A DNA stretch of 64,000 nucleotides from NCBI GenBank assembly GCA_038380795.1, contig CM076272.1:935001-999000 (forward strand), given 5' to 3'. Positions within the stretch are counted from its first letter, which is position 1, and each line of letters opens with the position of its first letter. The DNA is from Pyrocephalus nanus. Lineage: Eukaryota > Chordata > Aves > Passeriformes > Tyrannidae. A program made the translations under genes and the position numbers. Positions 46,457 to 60,069 of this stretch are shown here, piece by piece. Under the pieces are notes generated by a model that saw only the letters and a list, made by a program, of their open reading frames with translations, did no database searches and was not told the DNA's origin.

Positions 46457-48429
46457 GGCAACACAGCCATGCCCATCTGTGCCAGTGCCGGCCCAGGGAG
46501 CGAGCAGGGCGCAGCAGCCTCTGCCCTAAAGGCGTGCCCAGTGCTGTGTGAGAGCTGGGGCACCCTGTCCCCCTTGGGAAGTGTTTCAGGGCAAGGTGCC
46601 TGATCTGCCATCAGCACGAGGCAGCTGGAGCAGGGCAGGGCACGCTGGCACCAGGCAGGGCCTGGCCCTCTCTGCTCCCTCAGTGTGCCCAGCACGGGCA
46701 CTGCCAGGACACCCCACCGTGTTTGAGGGGTCAGCTCACACCACTGCAGCCACTGCCAAATACAGGCTGCTGGGTTTGCACTGGTTCGTAGGGCCTTGGT
46801 ATTAATTAAGTAGTAAGTCGAGTATTTTGCATTAATTAGAGCAGCTCCTTAGAGAGACATTACAGCCAAGACTAATCCTACACCACAGGAAAACGCTCAG
46901 CATTTCCACTGCCCCAACCAGCACAACCAGCACAGCCCCTTGCATGTGCTGGGCTCCTCTGGAAACACCAACCTGCAGCCACTTCTCCCAGTGAGGACAC
47001 CAAGGCAGTTCATCAGTCCATCCTCCCTGCTTTAGTGCCTACTGGCTAAATAATAAATAAGCAAGGAGGGACCGAGCCCAAAGCCTGGACCTGCTTTTGC
47101 TCCCAGATGTGCCCACCAGCCCTGGCCTCGGCAGAGCAAGGTGCCTTCTCAAACTTCAAACACTACAAACAACTTCCTGCCAGAGGATTTGGGAGCTCTC
47201 ACTCCAAAGGACGCTCTCCTGAGCAGGCCCACAGGTTACTTCCATGTTTTAACAGTCTACGAATTATGGGACATTTCTATTCCTACTGTCAGCACTGCCC
47301 CTGCACTAACAATTAAACATGAAACAAATATAAACTCAAATGAAATAAGCAGAAAGTTCCCAAAGGCTGTCTTTTGGAACGCCCAAACATGACAGCACAC
47401 CAAGTCATCCAGCTCTGGCCAAAACCAGCTGCTTGATCAGTTAGGTCAGACAGGAAACTCTGCTGCAGGACATGAAGGTGGGCAAAGAACCCACTTGAGA
47501 GCAGGGTAGACAATTCTCCACTGGCAGCCACACATGGCAGCCACATCTTCAAACCACGGCAAGGCCCCCTCTTGCACACCACAGATGTGCCATTTTGTGC
47601 CAACTAGAGCGGTATCACCACTTGATTCTCCCCCACCTCCTCCTGTATTTCTCTCCTGCGTACTCTGACTGTCAAATCTCACTTTTACCTGCTCAGCCTA
47701 ACGAGGAGTGTTCCTGGAGCAGAGCACTGAGCAGCTGAACGGTGCAGTCAGCAGCCCAGGGTCTTTAGAATGATTCTGCCTTGTCCTTGGAGAGCTCCCT
47801 CCCCGAGGGTAATGGGGGATGGATAATTCCCTGGGGCCTTTCCCACTGCAGTTCTGGAGCCATGAGAACAAGGTTTGCATCACCTCTCCCTGTGCTCTTG
47901 TCTCTCCTCGGGCTGTTCAGGCCAGAGGTGAGACCACTCACACACAGAGGGGTGGGAACAGCCCTGCACAGCCCTGCTCAAGGACACCACGAGCAGTCTG
48001 TGTTTCTTCTCAATTCGTGCTGAATGCACTTGAGCCCTTGCTGGATACAATTTCATACCTAACCAGCACAATTTGCAGGTTATGGAGCTTCTCTGGAGAA
48101 CAGGGAAGAGGATCAAGAGAGGGTTGATCCCTGTTATGTGTAATCTGGCTCCAAATTGCTGGTTTGTCCATGAGAATTCTAACAGAGTTAGAGAGGAATT
48201 CTAACAGAGAGGAAAGCAGACGTTGATGGTTTCTACACCTGCAGGAAGTTGTTAGCAGCCATATTCATTGTTTATTGAGCTACAGCTCCCTCATCCTTGC
48301 TAGACCTGGAAGGGTCAGGCACACCCAGGGGCTCTGAGGAGCAGACACTCTCTGAAAACTTCAGAAAAGGTTTACATTCTTTTCCATTTTTTTCCTCAAC
48401 TGTTATTTTAGTGCTTTCAGACCAGAAAC

Positions 48430-48660
48430 CCTTTTTTGTTTGTTTTTTTTTTTTTTCCTCAGACACAAAAGAACTGGCCAAAAAAGGACCAAACCCAGAC
48501 CAAAACATGGGGTTCCATGTTCCTCTCTGCCTACAATAAGATTTTGTTTTGTTGCTTTTTTTGGTGTTATTTCAGTTGTTTGCTCAGTTTGGTTTGGGTT
48601 TTGCTGTTTGTTTGTGTGGTGTTTTTGTGGTTTGTTTTGGTTTTGTTTTTTAATTCTTGG
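48430..48660 (+). repeat. T/G-rich low-complexity tract
   Basis: Runs of T broken by single or double G (TTTTGTTTGTTTTTTTTTTT, then GGTTTGGGTTTTGCTGTTTG and on) over about 230 bp, with a less extreme interval at 48460-48540. The strand asymmetry is clear: the complement is A/C-rich. It could be an eroded retroposed tail or slippage product. Confidence 0.75.
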
Positions 48661-51600
48661 ATCAAGAAAGGACAGCTCAGAATCCATGTTTAGGATGGTG
48701 CTAGGCTACTTTTCAAGCTGTGGACTAATCCATCTCAACATTAACAAAAATCACATTCCTAAATACTTTCAACTAAAAAAGTAGAACATTTTGAGAACGT
48801 CTCCCTTTTCTGTACTTTGACTCCACTTTCTCAATGGTGAGGAATTTTTCAAAGTCTTTAGCATCAAAACCACATTATCCACTTTCCTCCTCCACCAGTA
48901 AGGCCTCAAGCACACTCCCTCCCTCCTTTTCAAACAACAGATCATCTTCTAGAGCTTTGCTTTTCAGGAATTTGTGTTAGGGGTTTATCACCTTTTCTAT
49001 TTTACTTTTCCCAGTCAGGAGATACACAAAGATTTGTCTCTTTATCAGCCTGGCATCACTCTGATGTTTTTCCATGAGCTCCAGATCAGGCTCTCCTGAA
49101 GTCACTGCACAGGAATTACCAGGGGCACCCACTGCATGTTTAGATGAAGGCTCTGTGTTGAAAACCACGCCAAATTCTGCCTGGAGCACTCCAATTCTAC
49201 CAAACTGGTCTACTTTCTCTATCTGCAGTTGAGGTGTCCGAGCTGTGTTTTGGAGAACAGCGTTTTCCTCCTGACCAGTCACGGGCACCAGTCACAAAAC
49301 AAACCACATCTCTAAACTGAAGTGAAGCCTTGTCAGACCACAGAGCCTCTGGCTGAGGCATCAGATCACACAGTCACCCAGAACAGCAGCAAAGCAGCGA
49401 ACACATGAGACATCTAGCACTCTGGGTCCCTTGTTATCCTCCCTTTGCAGCAGGGACTGGATATATCTAAGTGCTGCTTTTTCTTTTGTTCAAAATATTG
49501 AAAGCCCCTGGACATTTTCCTGAGCATTCTCCTTTGTGTCAGTTCCTACAACTCAAATAAAGCAACCCCAAACCCCGAACTGTTTCTCCATGATCAAGCT
49601 CTGGGTGATTTTTTTTTTTTTTCCTTTCCAAGTAAAGATATACTGCTTAAAAGGACAGTTTTGGGGTCAAATGCCGCTGCAAAGAAGCTCAAAGGGATGA
49701 ATTTGGGTCAGCCACAATGTGTTCCTCAGCCCTCAGTGCAAGTCAGGGGGGTTATGGGGCTGTCAGTGTGGATGTGGCACAGTTGGGTGGGGGGTAAACA
49801 GCCCAGAGTTAAGAACTGTTTGCAGCATTGTCTTCTCCTTCAGCTTTCGAGAACACAAAGCAGAAGCTGTCAGTATTCATCCACTTGAGCTCTGGAAATA
49901 CCTCTTGGGAAGTCTGGGAACTGATCTTGTAGAAAAACAGCAAGCACCCTTCTATCAGCCTGGATCCTTGGAGCATCTGACAGAAGGTGGAATTCCTCAT
50001 GTCTCCCAGAACAGCGATGCCAGAAGCCTTTCTCCCTAGGGTGGGGGATGCAAATCCTGCCTGTCCCCTTCCTCACCGTGTCAGCTGAGAGGACAGCCCA
50101 TCCCTTGCACTGCAGACCTTGGGGCAGTGGCTTTGGTCATTTGTTTTGTGTTAGCTCAGGTAATTCTGGCACCAGGAAAGGCTGTGCTGTAGCAGCAGCA
50201 TGAGACTTCAGAGGGGCTAATTTATCTCTGGGAAGCTCCAAACCATGGCCTTAGAAAATGTTCCACTCTTCCAAGCATGCTACACCATCCACTGCAACCT
50301 TTCTCTCTTTGCAACAGTAAATACCAACTTTAAATTCAAAAGAGAAAACTTGTTACAAATATTGTCTCATTCTGCCCAAACCTTCCCTTTCCTCCAATGG
50401 AATCATGACTGACTCTGTCTGTGTGGAGGAAAACCCCCTGAAACACTGCTTGAGCTGTAACAAATGGGCTGAACAAACACTAATCTCTTCAGCAAGCCAC
50501 CCAAATCTGCTCTGTGTGCTCCTTTCAGCCCAGCAGAACTGGTCTCACCTCAGTCGTGCTGAGCAGGGCCCTGGAGCAGAAGTTCATGTCCCAAATTCCT
50601 GTGCTGCTGCCCAGTTGTGTGCAAGGACCTACTCTGTGCACTGAAAGCATCAGGAACATCAGGCTCGAGCAGATGGGCATGAAAATGGGACCACTTTTGT
50701 TTTCTTTTCAAAGTAAAGTCCCATTTCTGGGGCTCTGTGGACAGCTCCAAACTCTGGGCCATAAGGTGTCATCTACTTATTTGTTCCTTGCCAGACACCC
50801 AGCAGTACAAAGTAGCATACACTGTGTAAATCAAATCATTTGGGCAACTCCTGGATGTGTCTATTTAATCTCTTGCTTGCTGACACTGTGCCATTAACAC
50901 ACAATCACTGGAAAAAAACAACAGCCTGAAAAGATCTCTTGAAATATTGCTGTTATTGTTTTCTTTAAGAGCGCTCACTCTGGCACGAGGAAAACTTTGA
51001 TCTGTTCTTCCAGGGCCCTGCCATGACCTCGGTGTGACCAGCAGTGGGATTTCCCCTGTAAATTCTGTAAGGAGCTGTTAGTCCCAGCACTCAGGGACCT
51101 CTCTCTGGACTTTTCAAGAACATCACCGTTCTCTGTGCTGTTATCCTCTCAGGGCACCACTGACTGACTGGCCTGTCTGAGGGACTAATCCAGCCTGTCT
51201 TTTCTATCCAGGCAACATTTTAAGAAACCATTTAAGAAAGCACTTTAAGAAAAAAAGGAACTCAGTAGAAAGAGGACTCCCTCTCCTCTCAAGTTTGACT
51301 GAACCTGACCAAGACACTCAATATTGACAGGGAGGAGAGGTCAGGCACAAAACACGGTCTCACAAGCCTCAATTCCTCAGCAAACCAGGATAAAACATTA
51401 CAAAGGTAGTCAGTGCCACCGAGTCCCAGGTAGTCACTAGGACTGCCTAGACAATATTCTGTGCCTCCAAAACTATCTGAACCCTCCCAGTGAGCAGCCA
51501 TCAGTGTCACTGCTGAACTGAAGCAATTCTGCTCATTCTCTAGCTCTGAATAAGGACATTTTCCAATGTATTTTCTCCTTGTCCTACTCTTTGTCCTAAC

Positions 51601-53715
51601 TGCTTTGAACTCCCTGTTTAATAACAGCAGATTAATAATGCATCTAACAAAGAGGAATTAGGATGGATTTCATTAGTGCTAACAACTTGGCTATGTTCTC
51701 ACCATATGAATATACCATAAGTAAAACATTTTTTATGCCAAATCTTGGGCTTATGACACACTGAATTATTTTGCTGAAAATCCCTGTCAACTTTCCATTA
51801 ATTACTGATAAATCAAGCATGCTAAAATGATGCAGCAAATACTCTCCTCCCATTTGGAACATGTGTGCTCTCTTTGGGACTGCCCTATTTATAACAGCTA
51901 TGATGTTCCACAGGCTTGGAAAGAACATGGGATTTCTTTCCTTCATGCTCTGAATGCATTCAGATTTTTTTTAAGGTATGATTTTTATTTTTTTTTTCAC
52001 TTACTGTTTTCCTCCATTTCCCATCACAGGCTTGCATCTTTTTTTTTTTTTTTTCCCCTTTGATCTGAGTGTAGACCAAGCCTTTCAAGCTTCATCTGGT
52101 AACAAAATAACAGCTTCTATAGGAATTGCTTTTCTGGTTTTGAAGGCAACTCAGTTAACAGAAAGCTGAACTCCTGGAGATAAAGTCTTTGTCTTGCCCC
52201 CTCTTGGATTTTCTGCACATGTTCACTCCCAGAGCAAGCCCTGCAACCTCCATGGCTTGGCAGATTCAGACTCCAGCCCCGTCCTTGCCTGGCCACAGCT
52301 CTCCTGGAGGTGAATTATTCCTGGAGAGCCTCCGAGCCCCAAAGCTGCCTTCACCCCACCCGGCTCCCAGCACCAAAACCGCTCCTAGAAATGAAGATTG
52401 CCGTGACTGGTGTCCAAGGCAGGGGCTCTCTGAGGGGTCTGGACTCTGTGGTCACTCCTGCTCACTCCTCTGCTGCCTCCCCCAGTGACACAACGAGCAG
52501 TGGCTGCAGCAGGAGAGCTGCCAAGGCTTTCTCACGAGGGACAAAGAGATCCTGGGTCCAGAGCTGGCTCCTACACCTGGTCACCAACATCTGCCCACCA
52601 GCACAGCTGTCACTGCAGCAGAGAGGGGGGACTGGGTTGGAAGACCTTGGTCAGCACCACGCTGTGTTTGTGCTTGATCACCTCAAAAAGGACTGAGCTG
52701 TGTCACCAGAGCAGCCTGCAGCACAGCACCAGCTCACACACCGCTGCTGCCACACTGCCAGGATGATTACAGAGCAAAGTTCTAAGGCTAAAGCAGAGTT
52801 CAACACTGGGTTTGTAGACATTTCTTTCTACAGTTACAGTAGATATAAACAAATAAACCAATATTCCCCCTAGAAACAAACACACACGAATCCACGGAGC
52901 AGCTTGTAACTCCTGGAGGGGCAATTCTGCCTCTCTCATGGTGGCACATCCAGTGCCCTATGTTAACCCTCCACAGGCAGAGAATGCCCTCCCCTCCACG
53001 TGGGGATGGATATTTTCACTTGGCTTCCAATCATTATAGAGATATCAGGTTCAGATATCTCACCTCTGGAAGACTCTGCTCTCTGCACCAACAGCCATTC
53101 AACTGATAGCATTGTCCACTATTTATTTATAGGATGTGAACATCTGAGTTTGTAGCTAAATCTAAGTTTGTACATTTGTGATTAGATACAGAACTATTTC
53201 AGGCAGAAAGAGGAATGTCCTGCTTTTAAGGAACAGCAGACATTAATGTACAGTTGCTGAGATGCCAATTGTTGTTCAGTACCTGTGGAGAACTCACAAG
53301 GCAAACAGATGCCAAGTGGCAGGTTGGGCAGTGTGTTGTGCCCACAGAAAACCTGCTCTGCTAAACTCCAGTTAAAGCCCTGCCTCTTTTAATCCCTGCT
53401 CTTTTGCCAGGAAATTCCAGGGGCAGTTCTAGCTGACAGCTGAGCTGCTGGCCATCACATGTGCCTTTCTGTCACGCCACACTAACTGCTCATTTCACCT
53501 GGCTGTACAGACACAGCAGATGTAAAACACACCGAACAACATCTCAATGCAAATAGAAAAGGAGGCTGCAGAACCTGATAGATTGTTCCCAGAAAAACAG
53601 AGGGAAAATTCCTTCTGCCGGTTCAGTGTGAGAAAATAAATAAAAGCGAATCAAAACAAAAATGTTTGGAATTGATTCTAAAGTATCTGAAGACATGAAA
53701 GTCATTAATATTTAT

Positions 53716-53744
53716 GACATCAAATATTAGTTATATTTGATGTC
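53716..53744. repeat. Perfect hairpin: 12-bp arms, 5-nt loop
   Basis: GACATCAAATAT at 53716-53727 is complemented exactly by ATATTTGATGTC at 53733-53744, around the loop TAGTT. The stem is too short for a microRNA precursor, and pairing stops at both ends. Confidence 0.85.
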
Positions 53745-54411
53745 TAACAAAGACTTGACTGTTTCATTGGAAATAGCTTTCTTATTTTGTCATGAACACA
53801 TAGGCAGCCTTATTAATAAAACAAAATACCATAAAGGAAAACAAGCAGAGACTGAAGGTTCTGCTGGTTTTTAAGGGTTTGTATTCTGCTATGTTATGTA
53901 CTTATTTTTGATGGTTTTCCCCTTAAATTATGAGCTTGGGGAAAGGGAAGAAAATAACTTGAGTGTAAAGTTTAAACTGCTTATAAATAAGACAGATATG
54001 TTTGAAGCTGAACTGCCTTGTCTGGGGAAAAAAAAGAGCTACAACACAGCACACTGGAGGATCATAAATGAGTCCACACACAGAGCCCCCCCAAGTCACC
54101 AGTGGAGCATTGTCCCAGCTGTGGGACAGCCCTGCCTGTTGTACCTCGTGTGACCACGGGGCCTGCCCAGGGCTGGGGACCCCAAACAGGGCTGTGGTGG
54201 TGAAACCTGAGCCTGCTCCTGCCTGCCACATCCCTGGCTTTTGTGCTTAACAGACAGGACAGTCAGAACTTCCCACAGCTTAGGAAAAGCAGGTTAATAC
54301 TCCAGCTCATTCCCAGACTCCCAAAGTGCCTGTCAGGTCTTGCATGAAAAAAACAACAACAAAACCACAAAACAATGAAAGAGCAGATGGGATCTCAGGA
54401 CACCCCAGAAC

Positions 54412-54790
54412 CACAGAAATGTTTAGGTTGGAAAAGACCTCTAAGATCACTGAGTCCAAGCTGTAACAGAGCTCTGCCAAGCCCACCACTGAACCACGGC
54501 CTTAAGTGTCACATCTGCACCCCTTTCCAACCCCTCCAGGGGTGGGGACTCCCCCACTTCCCTGGGCTGCCTGTTCCAGTGCTTGACAACACCTTCCACA
54601 TAGGAATTTCTCCCAATATCCAACCCAACCCCCCCAGGGCCTTTCCCAGCTCTCCAGCCCCTCTGCCCCAGCCTGGAGCTGCAGGGGGTTGGTTGTGGTG
54701 ACACAAGGGCAGGACCTGGCACTTGTCCTTGTTGAACCTCTCACACTGCTGGCCTTGGCCCCTGGATCCAGCCTGTCCATACAATCATTT
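54412..54790 (-). mobile_element. CR1-type LINE fragment, inverted
   Basis: Reads CAGAAATGTTTAGGTTGGAA, AAGACCTCTAAGATCACTGAG, CGGCCTTAAGTGTCACATC, CCAGGGGTGGGGACTCC, GGGCTGCCTGTTCCAGTGCT and GACCTGGCACTTGTCCTTG in order, the reverse-complement signature of bird CR1 3' ends. About 380 bp survive. The sequence is diverged, 5'-truncated and non-functional. Confidence 0.93.
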
Positions 54791-55059
54791 TCCTACACCC
54801 AGACAGTGGGAAATAAGCCTAGGCTGCCTGGAAAGTGCCTGTGTACTCTCTTTAAACTTGCAAGTGGTTTTGCAATGCCCTAAGATGCTCCAGCATTTAA
54901 GGTGGTATTTCTGGGACCTGGCCTGTACTCCCAGGGCCAGGTCCGAGCACAGCAACAGTGCCCTCACCAGCCAGAACTGCTCTTACTGTGCCTTGGCTGC
55001 CATTTAGATTTATCCTTCTGTGCATTTTATGTCTTTTCTCTGAGGGAGCAGAGGGCTTT

Positions 55060-55460
55060 TTTGGGTCGGTACCCTATGTAAATTAGAATACATGAATAAA
55101 TTGGAAAGCTTATTTAATTATCCGTGGACAAAGGAAGCATGACAGTTGTTTTGAATAGAAAAATCATTTTGTGAATGAATCAAATTCCAGTAAGAAAAGA
55201 TGTTGCACCTGCAGTACACTTAGCCTGATGACTTCACCAAGTTTGCCACCCATTAACCATATTATAATCTTTAAAATATAATTAATTGGTCGGTTACCCA
55301 ATTCCAACAGCACAGTGGGAGCAAGATGCATCGTGTTTGTGAGGTCAAATGCAGCAAGCTGGAATTTTGCCAGGGCAGGGAGTGTCACGGTGCAGATGAA
55401 AACAGTCTGTGCTTTAAGTCTTGAATTTGACTCCATGTTTCATAAATACAGGCTGGGCCT
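55060..55460. promoter_or_regulatory. Candidate distal enhancer
   Basis: Contains GTAAATTAGAATACATG, GCTTATTTAATTATCCG, AAAATATAATTAATTGGTCGG and TTTCATAAATACAGG. It is unique AT-rich sequence immediately after the CR1 fragment. The role is inferred. Confidence 0.35.
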
Positions 55461-56204
55461 GCATGACTGAGGGAAAAGAACCCACAAAATCGCTCAGAGA
55501 CTTCAAATTCAGGGAAAATCCTGCGGTGTTTCTCAACACGCTGACTGTGCTCTGGGGAAGAAAAAAGAAAGCTACCCCTGCATAAAGCTGGTGTGGAGGA
55601 AGAATTAGGGAATCAGAAATGTCCTTCTGTGAGTTAAATCATCCCTGTTCTAGCAGAGCTGCACTTCTTTAATCCACCAACAGTTCTCATCTCTCCTTTG
55701 CCTGACAGCTGCAAACACAACCAAGTCACATTTGCTGGCCTTGTTTATTTGTTCACCATTGCTCTATAAGTTTGTTATCTGGTGCTCCCATGCAGACACA
55801 ACTGAGGGCAAAAAGAAAGGCAGAGCCACGCCAGCTCCTCAGTTTAAGCAGCAGCTGCTGTGGATTTGCAGCTGAATTGCTGTTGTTCCACAGGTGAGCA
55901 AGGGCTGGCACTGTTTGCACAGCAAGAACCCTCCCTGCAGTCCCGGGAGTGTGAGGTGAGAGGAACACAAGACCTTGTCCTCTCAAAACCTGTGGGAAGC
56001 CTTGGAGAAGAGTGAGAGATGTGAGCAGAAAGCAGCAGAGAGGAAGAAGGAGATGACAGCCCTGCAAGGTTTGGAGGGCTCAGAACTAATCCAGACCAAC
56101 AACAGGAGAAGCTGATCTCGAAGCTTGGGCTTCCACATCTTCCTGCCCAGGTGACAAGGTCAAGTGCAGAAAACAGTCAGATGTCTTCAACTAAACTAAA
56201 CTAT

Positions 56205-56325
56205 CCAGCTTTTGGTTTGTTTGGGGTTGGTTGGTTTGGTTTTTTGATGTGTTGTTGTTGTTTTTTGGGGGGGGCTTTGTTTGTTTTGTTTGGTTGGTTT
56301 GGGTTTTTTTGTTTTGTTTTAAATA
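56205..56325 (+). repeat. G/T-rich low-complexity tract
   Basis: GGTTTGTTTGGGGTTGGTTG and following TTGTTGTTGTTTTTTGGGG-type sequence, with an 8-G run near 56267. It contains almost only G and T for about 120 bp. Confidence 0.85.
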
Positions 56326-56639
56326 GAAAGGACAAACTTTGATTCCACCTTTACCAATAGAACTCTGAAAGGAAAAGCTCTGGGGAAAAAAAAATTAAAA
56401 AATGGCTCAGATGAACTGTCAGAGCCAGCTGTGTGAGTGAGAACAGGCTTTGACCTGCACTTTGGTACTGGCAATGTTGCCAGTGAGCTCCCAGTTGTGC
56501 TGGGCAGGATTGTGAGGCCACGTTTTGGCTCTGCATGTTGGATGTGAGGATGAGTGCAGGGGAATGTCTCTGTGCAGGGGGATCCCTGGAATTTGTTCTG
56601 GGTTTAGAATGTCCTGGAAATTTAACTGAACTCTCAGGT

Positions 56640-57130
56640 GGAATCCATTTAAAATGAAAGGCTTGGCATGGCTTTACTTGTACATCTTCCCTATGCATTT
56701 GTCCAATCAAAATGATAATGTAGACAAACTGTGGACTGCAAAGCGTATTATCCTGCAATATCTCATTATTATGCAAAAAATCAGATATTCACAGCAACTG
56801 TCTCATCTATTTATTGTTTGGTTACTCATCTGGAAATTTTAATACTTTCTTCAGGGGCAGGGGCTGGCAATAAAAAAATAGATCTATATATCAAACCTTT
56901 AACTTCCAGCCATCATTGTGTGCCATAATACAGATGGAGTAGCTATCAGCTCTCTTTACTGTGTTGGTTTATTTACTTCAACTAAGAATAAAGATTTAAA
57001 GAGAACACAATAACAAAGTCCACTGCAAGCTCAACTCTCATGTTCCAAAGTGGAAGAAACTTTGACACATAATAATAATCATAATAAAAGAGTAATCAAT
57101 ATCCATCTATATGACTAATTAATCAAACTT
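56640..57130. promoter_or_regulatory. Candidate distal enhancer
   Basis: AT-rich unique sequence with CCAATCAAAATGATAATG, CTCATTATTATGCAAAAAATC, GGAAATTTTAATACTTTC and CTAATTAATCAAAC. TTATTGTTTGG resembles SOX/forkhead words. Unproven. Confidence 0.33.
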
Positions 57131-59874
57131 CTCTGTTTTTTTCCAAGTACACCAGTGGGTCCACCAAAACACACCAGCCCAGCTGCTCCTCTGTATGGGA
57201 AGGTCACAGCTTGGCTACAACGGTGTCACCCAGAGGTTTTGCCCCTTAGTTTGGTGAAACACTGAATGAAGTTCATGTCTCACTTCAGGCACCTGACTGG
57301 TCCTGCTGAAATCTCCAGCAGGGTTACACAGCATCTCTAGAAGGGCCACAGCCCCAAAACAGAGAGTCCAATACACAAGAATACACAGCTCTTGGGAGGC
57401 ATTTCAGTCTTGTCACCAAATTCAGCATCTGCAACTGCAGCAACAATAGGAAAGTGGCTTTTGTAGGCTGAGCTTGTGACGGCATCTGAACTGCCACTGT
57501 GCCACTGCAGCTTCAGACAGCACACAGTGACAGCATCAGAGGAGCATCCTGTCCCTGAGCATTAACAAAACTGATTTTAAGGCTGCAGCAGTTTCCCTCC
57601 AGTCAGATGCTCTTCCATGCTGCCCTGTCCAACCTCTCCAATATTAACTTGTTGCTACAGCGATTGAAGGTTTTCAAAGGGCACCATGGAACTCAGATGC
57701 TCTGAGTGCTTTCTCCACATGTTGTAAATACTCTGCTCTCTCAGTGCCTCAGCAGATAATCTGTGTGCTGATGTGACACATGAGCCCTCAGTGCCCACCT
57801 CCCAGCCAGGCTGGCTTGTTACAGAAAAGGAAACAACCCTGGAGCAAGCCCTGTGTCCTACAAGCAAGGAGCCTGTACCCCCTGGCTGCCATATGGTCAG
57901 ACACAATTTTCACGTGCTGGTTCACAGCTCCATTATATGAATTACAGTGTCATTATTAAACTCGTATTTTGAGAAAAATCAGGTGCAGAGAATACGAGAA
58001 ATGTGTGATTCAGAAAGGTCAACCAGACTCAAACAGAGGGTTAGATGGGGGACTGCTGCCACACACAACTTTTACAGCCACCTTGCCAGGAAAAATCTCC
58101 TTTGCCTGCACTGGGGCAGGCCTCATGAAAGCAATAAAACTGCCCAAGCCATTCCCCAGCTCCTGCCACACTGCTGAGGTGACTGTCACCTCATCCACAG
58201 CCCAGCCTGACTGTGACAGCTCACTGGAACTGCCATTTGCCTACCAAGAGTGCAAGTCTGAGGGGGACACATGGAAGAGTTTCAAGGCATGGATCTGCAA
58301 TAATACTAACCCATTCCAATGTAATTCAGACTTTTCCTGTGTCATATCTGGAGCAAAAGAAAATCTGGTTTCTATTTACTGCTTCGTTTTGCAAATTAAT
58401 TAATGCAGAAGTTAGAACCTGGCTAAAATAACAGTGAACACCAAGTCCTTGCTCCCTGCACCTTCAAGTGTTACAGAATGAAATGGCCCCTGTGCCTTTG
58501 CACATCCCCATGGAAATCCAACTCTGTGTTGCCACAGGCATTTGAAGACATCCAATACCCCACAGGATCTCAACCCTGCTGGTTAAAATGAGACATTCCT
58601 CAGAATTGTTTTCTCTTTGGAAAACTGCTCCCATACTTGGCATGCTGGGCCAAGCTGAACAAATACCCAGTGGCACAGAGTGGCACAGTCCCTGCTCACA
58701 TCACCCCTCGCACTCACACTCCTCTCTGCCAAGCACTGCGATTTTTCTGTGGATTGCAATAAAATACCAGAGGAGTTTTCATTTCCATAAAGTATTTTTG
58801 GTTGGGGTGAAAAAACAACAATCAGTGAAATGTAACCATTAAAAGGCAGTCCTTCCAAGCAAAGGCACAGCTTTCTTATTTGTTCTTGACGCTCTCAACA
58901 GAAGTGATCAGTCAAGAGAGGAGGCACTTGCCTTGGTTTGGCAGCCAAGAGCTCTGGAAAACTTGTTCTCTGTCTTAAAAAATAATCTAATGGCACTGCT
59001 TGAAAGGGGTTGTGAACCACCAAGTGATTGATGGGGTTATTATCATCTCCTGCTTCTGTTTACCCCAAATTAATCTCAAGCAGAGTAACCTGTACGTTGT
59101 TTAGCTGTTGATATTCACAACTGGGAGTGAAGGGAGAGGTGGGGGGAAGGTGCTTTAACATTCCCTTTTATTTCTCACTAGTGGCAAAGCAAAAACCATC
59201 CATTTGATATAAGAACTGGTCTCATTTTTACATGTATCTTCTGACTATATCATTGCCAGTCAAAGAATAGGCCAGCTAGCTTCTGCTTAGCAGAGGGTTA
59301 GGAATTCAAGAGATTGAGGAAGAAGAATGCACATGCATCACTTGCACCCAGATGATATTCTCAAGTGCATGCTGGGTGTGCAGGATGGTCCAAACCACAG
59401 CAGTGTTAGAGCAGGGCACACCAGGCAGTTGTGAGTAGCATTTCTACTCTTTCAGCTCACATGAGCACCAGTAACAGTGTAATTTCCCTGTGTTGCACCA
59501 GCAAAGGCAGAGGAAAATCCCCCCAGTACTATTTCCCCATACAAACTGCTGAAGATATGCAGTATTTGGTGAAGTTAATCTTTAATTAACTCTAAATAAC
59601 TTGGTTTGTTATCTAAATAACTATGATTCTCTATTTATTTCCGCTTACAGATCCTGATCTTCGGATTTGCTCAGTGCCCATTTTGTCACCTGGCAGCACA
59701 ATCTTTAAGCTGGTTCCCCACCACAGTTCGGGGGAAGGCAAACAGTTGTGTTGCTATTTTCTTTGTTCTGTTAATTCAGTTCTTTTTTGGGGGGTTAGAA
59801 AAGCTGCAGGAGCCACGAGCAGGTTGTCTGGTGCTCAGATGTGAAGGGTGGGGCACAGAGCTGCTGCTGAGCCC

Positions 59875-60067
59875 CTGGGATCTGTGCTGCCTTCAAACAC
59901 CCAACTCCCTCACCCCTGGCCATCAGCCAGGGCACCCTGGGATCTGTGCTGCCTTCAAACACCCAACTCACCCCTGGCCATCAGCCAGGGCACCCTGGGA
60001 TCTGTGCTGCCTTCAAACACCCAACTCACCCCTGGCCATCAGCCAGGGCACCCTGGGATCTGTGCTG
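59875..60067. repeat. 58-bp tandem repeat, about 3.3 copies
   Basis: Units start CTGGGATCTGTGCTGCCTTC at 59875, 59937 and 59995, with a fourth partial start at 60053. The first unit is 62 bp because of an extra 4 bp (TCCC); the others are 58 bp. Copies are otherwise nearly identical. Confidence 0.95.
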
Positions 60068-60069
60068 GG

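Larger units (their letters stand above)
46460..54411. other. Gene-free stretch
   Basis: No exon or RNA gene is recognised. Visible structure is limited to the T/G-rich tract at 48430-48660, T-runs near 49609, 51990 and 52040, AT-rich unique sequence at 51630-51800 and 53640-53850, and a perfect hairpin at 53716-53744. Confidence 0.4.
54791..59874. other. Gene-free stretch with AT-rich candidate blocks
   Basis: No gene is supportable. Candidate regulatory blocks by composition are about 55060-55460 and 56640-57130. A G/T-rich tract is at 56205-56325. The rest (57150-59870) shows only unremarkable unique sequence with short open frames. Confidence 0.4.

Noticed and set aside
53716..53744. microRNA precursor
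   Set aside because: The stem is only 12 bp and pairing does not extend outside it.
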